The notes beneath the pieces were generated by a model, which was given only the letters and a program-made list of their open reading frames with translations, had not been told where the DNA came from and did not search any database. From Pseudomonas viridiflava (GTDB lineage: Bacteria; Pseudomonadota; Gammaproteobacteria; Pseudomonadales; Pseudomonadaceae), in the NCBI RefSeq assembly GCF_900591205.1, contig NZ_UUPU01000085.1, forward strand, positions 62,001 to 126,000: DNA of 64,000 nt, given 5' to 3'. The position numbers and the translations under genes are program-made. Positions 60,804-64,000 of this stretch are shown here, piece by piece (position 1 is the stretch's first letter; the number at the start of each line of letters is the position of its first letter).

Positions 60804-61924
60804 GTCGTATGTCGTTTGAATTGCTGGCCACGGATGGTAAAGCTCGCCGCGGCCGTTTGACCTTCCCACGCGGCACCGTCGAGACCCCGGCGTTCATGCC
60901 CGTGGGCACTTACGGCACCGTCAAAGGCATGCTGCCGCGTGACATCGTCGCCACTGGCGCAGAGATCATCCTGGGCAACACCTTCCACCTGTGGCTGCGC
61001 CCGGGCACGGAAGTGATCAAGAAGCATGGCGACCTGCATGACTTCATGAAGTGGCAAGGCCCGATCCTGACCGACTCGGGTGGTTTTCAGGTGTTCAGCC
61101 TGGGCGCCATGCGCAAGATCAAGGAGGAGGGCGTGACCTTCGCCTCGCCGGTCGACGGTTCCAAGGTGTTCATGGGCCCGGAAGAGTCGATGCAGGTGCA
61201 GCGCGACCTGGGCTCCGACATCGTGATGATTTTTGACGAGTGCACGCCGTACCCGGCCGACGAAGACGTGGCGCGTATCTCCATGGAGCTGTCGTTGCGT
61301 TGGGCTCAGCGCTCAAAGAACGCGCATGGCGACAATACCGCCGCGCTGTTCGGGATCGTCCAGGGCGGCATGCATGAAAGCCTGCGCAAGCGCTCGCTGG
61401 AAGGCTTGGACAAGATCGGCTTTGACGGCCTGGCCATCGGCGGGTTGTCGGTGGGCGAGCCCAAGCACGAGATGATCAAGGTGCTGGACTACCTGCCGGG
61501 CCTGATGCCCGCTGACAAACCTCGTTACCTTATGGGCGTTGGCAAACCCGAAGATCTCGTAGAGGGTGTGCGCCGCGGTGTGGACATGTTCGATTGCGTG
61601 ATGCCAACCCGTAATGCCCGCAATGGGCATCTGTTCATTGATACAGGCGTGCTGAAGATCCGTAACGCGTTCCATCGCCATGATGATTCGCCGCTGGATC
61701 CCACCTGTGACTGCTACACCTGCCAGAACTTCTCCCGTGCTTATCTGCACCATCTGGACAAATGCGGGGAAATGCTGGGTAGCATGTTGAATACCATCCA
61801 CAATTTGCGTCACTACCAAGTCCTGATGGCTGGTTTGCGCGAGGCTATTCAACAGGGTACATTGGCCGCCTTCGTCGATGCCTTCTATGCCAAGCGCGGG
61901 CTCCCTGTGCCGCCCTTGGACTGA
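60800..61924 (+). CDS. tgt: Queuine/preQ1 tRNA-guanine transglycosylase
   Basis: The 374-aa enzyme exchanges guanine 34 in the anticodon for preQ1. The catalytic Asp is in LTDSGGFQVFSLG, DECTPYP and IVQGGMHESLR are conserved, and the zinc site is CDCYTCQNFSRAYLHHL. It follows queA in one operon (overlap) and precedes yajC-secD by 43 bp. Confidence 0.97.
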   Translation: MSRMSFELLATDGKARRGRLTFPRGTVETPAFMPVGTYGTVKGMLPRDIVATGAEIILGNTFHLWLRPGTEVIKKHGDLHDFMKWQGPILTDSGGFQVFSLGAMRKIKEEGVTFASPVDGSKVFMGPEESMQVQRDLGSDIVMIFDECTPYPADEDVARISMELSLRWAQRSKNAHGDNTAALFGIVQGGMHESLRKRSLEGLDKIGFDGLAIGGLSVGEPKHEMIKVLDYLPGLMPADKPRYLMGVGKPEDLVEGVRRGVDMFDCVMPTRNARNGHLFIDTGVLKIRNAFHRHDDSPLDPTCDCYTCQNFSRAYLHHLDKCGEMLGSMLNTIHNLRHYQVLMAGLREAIQQGTLAAFVDAFYAKRGLPVPPLD

Positions 61925-61967
61925 GTTTTCCGACCCTAAGATTCACTATTTGCAACTGGAGTGCTAA

Positions 61968-62306
61968 ATGAGCTTTTTTATCTCTAACGCCATGGCTGAT
62001 GCCGCTGCGCCTGCCGCTGCCGGTCCTATGGGCGGTGGTTTTGAGTGGATTTTCCTGGTCGGCTTCCTGGTCATCTTCTACCTGATGATCTGGCGTCCAC
62101 AGGCCAAGCGCGCCAAAGAGCAGAAAAACCTGCTGGGCAGCTTGCAGAAAGGCGACGAAGTTGTGACCACTGGCGGCATCGCCGGCAAGATCACTAAGGT
62201 TTCCGATGCTTTCGTGGTTCTGGAAGTCTCCGACACCGTAGAAATGAAGTTCCAGAAGGGCGCCATCGCCGCCACGCTGCCTAAAGGCACGCTCAAAGCG
62301 ATCTGA
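61968..62306 (+). CDS. yajC: Preprotein translocase subunit YajC
   Basis: The 112-aa protein has a membrane helix (WIFLVGFLVIFYLMIWRPQAKRAKE) and a conserved cytoplasmic domain (GDEVVTTGGIAGKITKVSD). It associates with SecDF and the SecYEG translocon. It is directly upstream of secD as in other gammaproteobacteria. Confidence 0.96.
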   Translation: MSFFISNAMADAAAPAAAGPMGGGFEWIFLVGFLVIFYLMIWRPQAKRAKEQKNLLGSLQKGDEVVTTGGIAGKITKVSDAFVVLEVSDTVEMKFQKGAIAATLPKGTLKAI

Positions 62307-62326
62307 GTAACAACCTTTACCAATCG

Positions 62327-62349
62327 ACGGGGCGCGCAAGGCGCCCCGC
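62327..62349 (+). terminator. Stem-loop between yajC and secD
   Basis: GGGGCGC and GCGCCCC pair around a short loop but no clear T-tract follows, so it may act as an attenuator or mRNA stabiliser within the yajC-secD operon rather than a full terminator. Confidence 0.45.
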
Positions 62350-62368
62350 GTTATAAGCGGGCGGCGTG

Positions 62369-64000
62369 ATGCTGAACAAATACCCTCTGTGGAAATACGT
62401 ACTGATCCTGGCGGTGCTGGCGATCGGTTTTATTTATTCCGCTCCCAATCTTTATCCTGATGACCCTGCGATTCAGATCACTGGCGCCAGCACTTCGCTG
62501 CAAGTCAATCAGGCTGACCTGGAACGCGCGAGCAAAGCGCTCACCGACGCGGGTATCCAGGTTAAAGCGGCAACGTTGGCGGCTGGTGCGAAGGGCGGTT
62601 TGTTGCGCCTGGCCAAGCAAGAAGACCAATTGCCGGCCAAGGATGTCGTGCGCAAGGCTTTGGGTGACGACTACGTTGTCGCGCTCAACCTGGCACAGAC
62701 CACGCCACAGTGGCTGCGCAGCATTGGCGCGCACCCGATGAAGCTGGGTCTGGACTTGTCCGGTGGTGTGCACTTCCTGTTGGAAGTCGACATGGACAAA
62801 GCCCTCGACGCGCGCCTGAAAGTCTACGAAGGCGATGTGAAGAGCCTGCTGCGTAAAGAGAAGCTGCGCTATCGCAGCCTGCCGCAGCTCAACGGTGCCA
62901 TCCAGCTGGGCTTCTCTGATGAAGCTTCCCGCGAACAGGCCCGTGCGCTGATCCGCAAGAATTTCAACGATTTCGACATTGTGCCGGCCGACCTCAATGG
63001 CCAGGCGGTACTGCGTCTGGCGATGAGCCCGGCGAAGATCGCGGAAATCCGCGAGTACTCCATCAAGCAGAACTTGACCACGGTGCGTAACCGCGTCAAC
63101 GAGCTGGGTGTGGCTGAGCCGATCGTGCAGCGTCAAGGTGCCAACCGCATCGTGGTTGAGCTGCCGGGCGTGCAGGACACTGCTGAAGCCAAACGTATCC
63201 TGGGTAAAACCGCCAACCTGGAGTTCCGCCTGGCGGCTGAGCCGGGTGCTTCGCGTGCCACTTCCGAAGAGTTCGAGTTCCGCGAAGGCAACCGCCCTCC
63301 CGCGTTGATCGAGCGTGGCTTGATCATCACCGGTGACCAGGTAACCGACGCCAAGGCGGGTTTCGATTCGCAGCACGGCACGCCTGAAGTGAACATCCGT
63401 CTGGATGGCCATGGCGGCGACCTGATGAGCCGCGCCACGCGCAGCAACGTCGGCCGCAGCATGGCGGTGATCTTCATCGAGCAGCGCCCGGTAACCACTT
63501 ACACCAAGCAAATGGTCAACGGCGTCGAGAAAGACGTGCCGGTACAGACCTTCAAGGAAGAGAAGAAGATCATCAGTCTGGCGACCATCCAGTCGCCGCT
63601 GGGTGCTCAATTCCGCATAACCGGCCTGAACGGGCAGGGCGAATCGTCCGAACTGGCGCTGCTGTTGCGTGCCGGTGGCCTGGCGGCGCCGATGTACTTC
63701 GCTGAAGAACGTACCATTGGCCCAAGCCTGGGTGCCGACAACATCGCCAAAGGCGTTCACGCGGCCTTGTGGGGCATGCTGTTCGTGTCGCTGTTCATCA
63801 TTGCCATCTACCGCTTCTTCGGCATCATTGCCACCGTGGCCCTGGCGGGCAACATGGTGATGTTGCTGGCCCTGATGTCGCTGCTGGGCGCTACGCTGAC
63901 CCTGCCAGGTATCGCCGGTATCGTACTCACCATGGGTATGGCGGTAGACGCCAACGTACTGATCTTCTCGCGTATTCGTGAAGAGATTGCGGCGGGCATG
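62369..64000 (+). CDS. secD: Preprotein translocase subunit SecD, N-terminal 544 residues (cut by window edge)
   Basis: The reading frame is open from ATG 62369 to the last base of the window, so only the 3' end is missing (family length is about 620 residues). It has the first membrane helix (KYPLWKYVLILAVLAIGFIYSAPNLYPDDPAIQI), the conserved MKLGLDLSGGVHFLLEVD (D1 motif), PGVQDTAEAKRILGKTANLEFRL and the second block GPSLGADNI. SecD with SecF uses the proton gradient to complete protein export. It is third in the yajC-secD-secF operon. Confidence 0.96.
   Translation, partial: MLNKYPLWKYVLILAVLAIGFIYSAPNLYPDDPAIQITGASTSLQVNQADLERASKALTDAGIQVKAATLAAGAKGGLLRLAKQEDQLPAKDVVRKALGDDYVVALNLAQTTPQWLRSIGAHPMKLGLDLSGGVHFLLEVDMDKALDARLKVYEGDVKSLLRKEKLRYRSLPQLNGAIQLGFSDEASREQARALIRKNFNDFDIVPADLNGQAVLRLAMSPAKIAEIREYSIKQNLTTVRNRVNELGVAEPIVQRQGANRIVVELPGVQDTAEAKRILGKTANLEFRLAAEPGASRATSEEFEFREGNRPPALIERGLIITGDQVTDAKAGFDSQHGTPEVNIRLDGHGGDLMSRATRSNVGRSMAVIFIEQRPVTTYTKQMVNGVEKDVPVQTFKEEKKIISLATIQSPLGAQFRITGLNGQGESSELALLLRAGGLAAPMYFAEERTIGPSLGADNIAKGVHAALWGMLFVSLFIIAIYRFFGIIATVALAGNMVMLLALMSLLGATLTLPGIAGIVLTMGMAVDANVLIFSRIREEIAAGM

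Noticed and set aside
1..64000. CRISPR array, prophage or IS element
   Set aside because: No regularly spaced repeats, no transposase or integrase, and no phage structural genes were seen on either strand; the AT-rich island has no visible ends.

Overview
The window comes from a GC-rich chromosome of a fluorescent Pseudomonas, most likely the P. fluorescens group. The evidence is gene content and order (cidA/cidB with a LysR gene, fhpR/hmp, dsbB beside cyoABCDE, tRNA-Leu beside queA-tgt-yajC-secD), a Pseudomonas-type short LOV photoreceptor, an S-pyocin-like rRNase, and many copies of the REP palindrome that reads TGTGGGAGC at one end and GCTCCCACA at the other. These assignments come from reading the translations; no database search was run.

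Layout. 1-3200: short LOV protein, MioC-type flavodoxin, and a LysR regulator divergent from cidA-cidB with a 15-bp palindromic operator between them. 3300-9760: probable catabolic cluster (class II aldolase, alpha/beta hydrolase, hydroxyacyl-CoA-dehydrogenase-like SDR, DUF1302, DUF1329), followed by a large MalT-like LuxR regulator. 12510-14423: AraC regulator and a DMT exporter. 14424-18200: nitric oxide detoxification (NorR/FhpR and flavohemoglobin) with three NorR-type sites between the genes and a partial tandem duplication of the norR 3' half. 18414-24545: dsbB and the cytochrome bo3 operon cyoABCDE. 24692-25774: Tat-exported HisC-like aminotransferase.

25890-31787: a co-directional locus I do not recognise. 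It holds two overlapping mini LuxR proteins, a sensorless NarX-type kinase, a NarL-type response regulator, two mutually paralogous proteins of about 450 and 390 residues that both end near S-x-VPVLLGVV, a small Cys-containing protein preceded by a 7-A run, and an orphan 239-aa protein. It is the best candidate for an undescribed system.

31834-41265: GABA-type aminotransferase, PAS-GGDEF cyclase, PhoD-like phosphatase, bphO-bphP with a single-domain response regulator, a Coq7-like protein and a cytochrome c. 41266-48276: an envelope cluster (LTA-synthase-like transferase, membrane protein, sialidase-like protein, cytochrome b561, PepSY protein) divergent from a QseBC/PmrAB-like two-component system with a PmrA-box-like direct repeat. 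48446-51978: lipoprotein, colicin-E3-type killer gene with a cloacin immunity gene, and an orphan Tae4 amidase with a membrane immunity candidate. 52249-56970: an AT-rich, recently acquired-looking three-gene operon that fits the ABC-three-component (ABC-3C) conflict systems. 57479-64000: DUF3077 gene with a leader peptide, PH-domain protein, LysE exporter, tRNA-Leu(CAA), queA-tgt-yajC and the 5' part of secD, which runs off the window.
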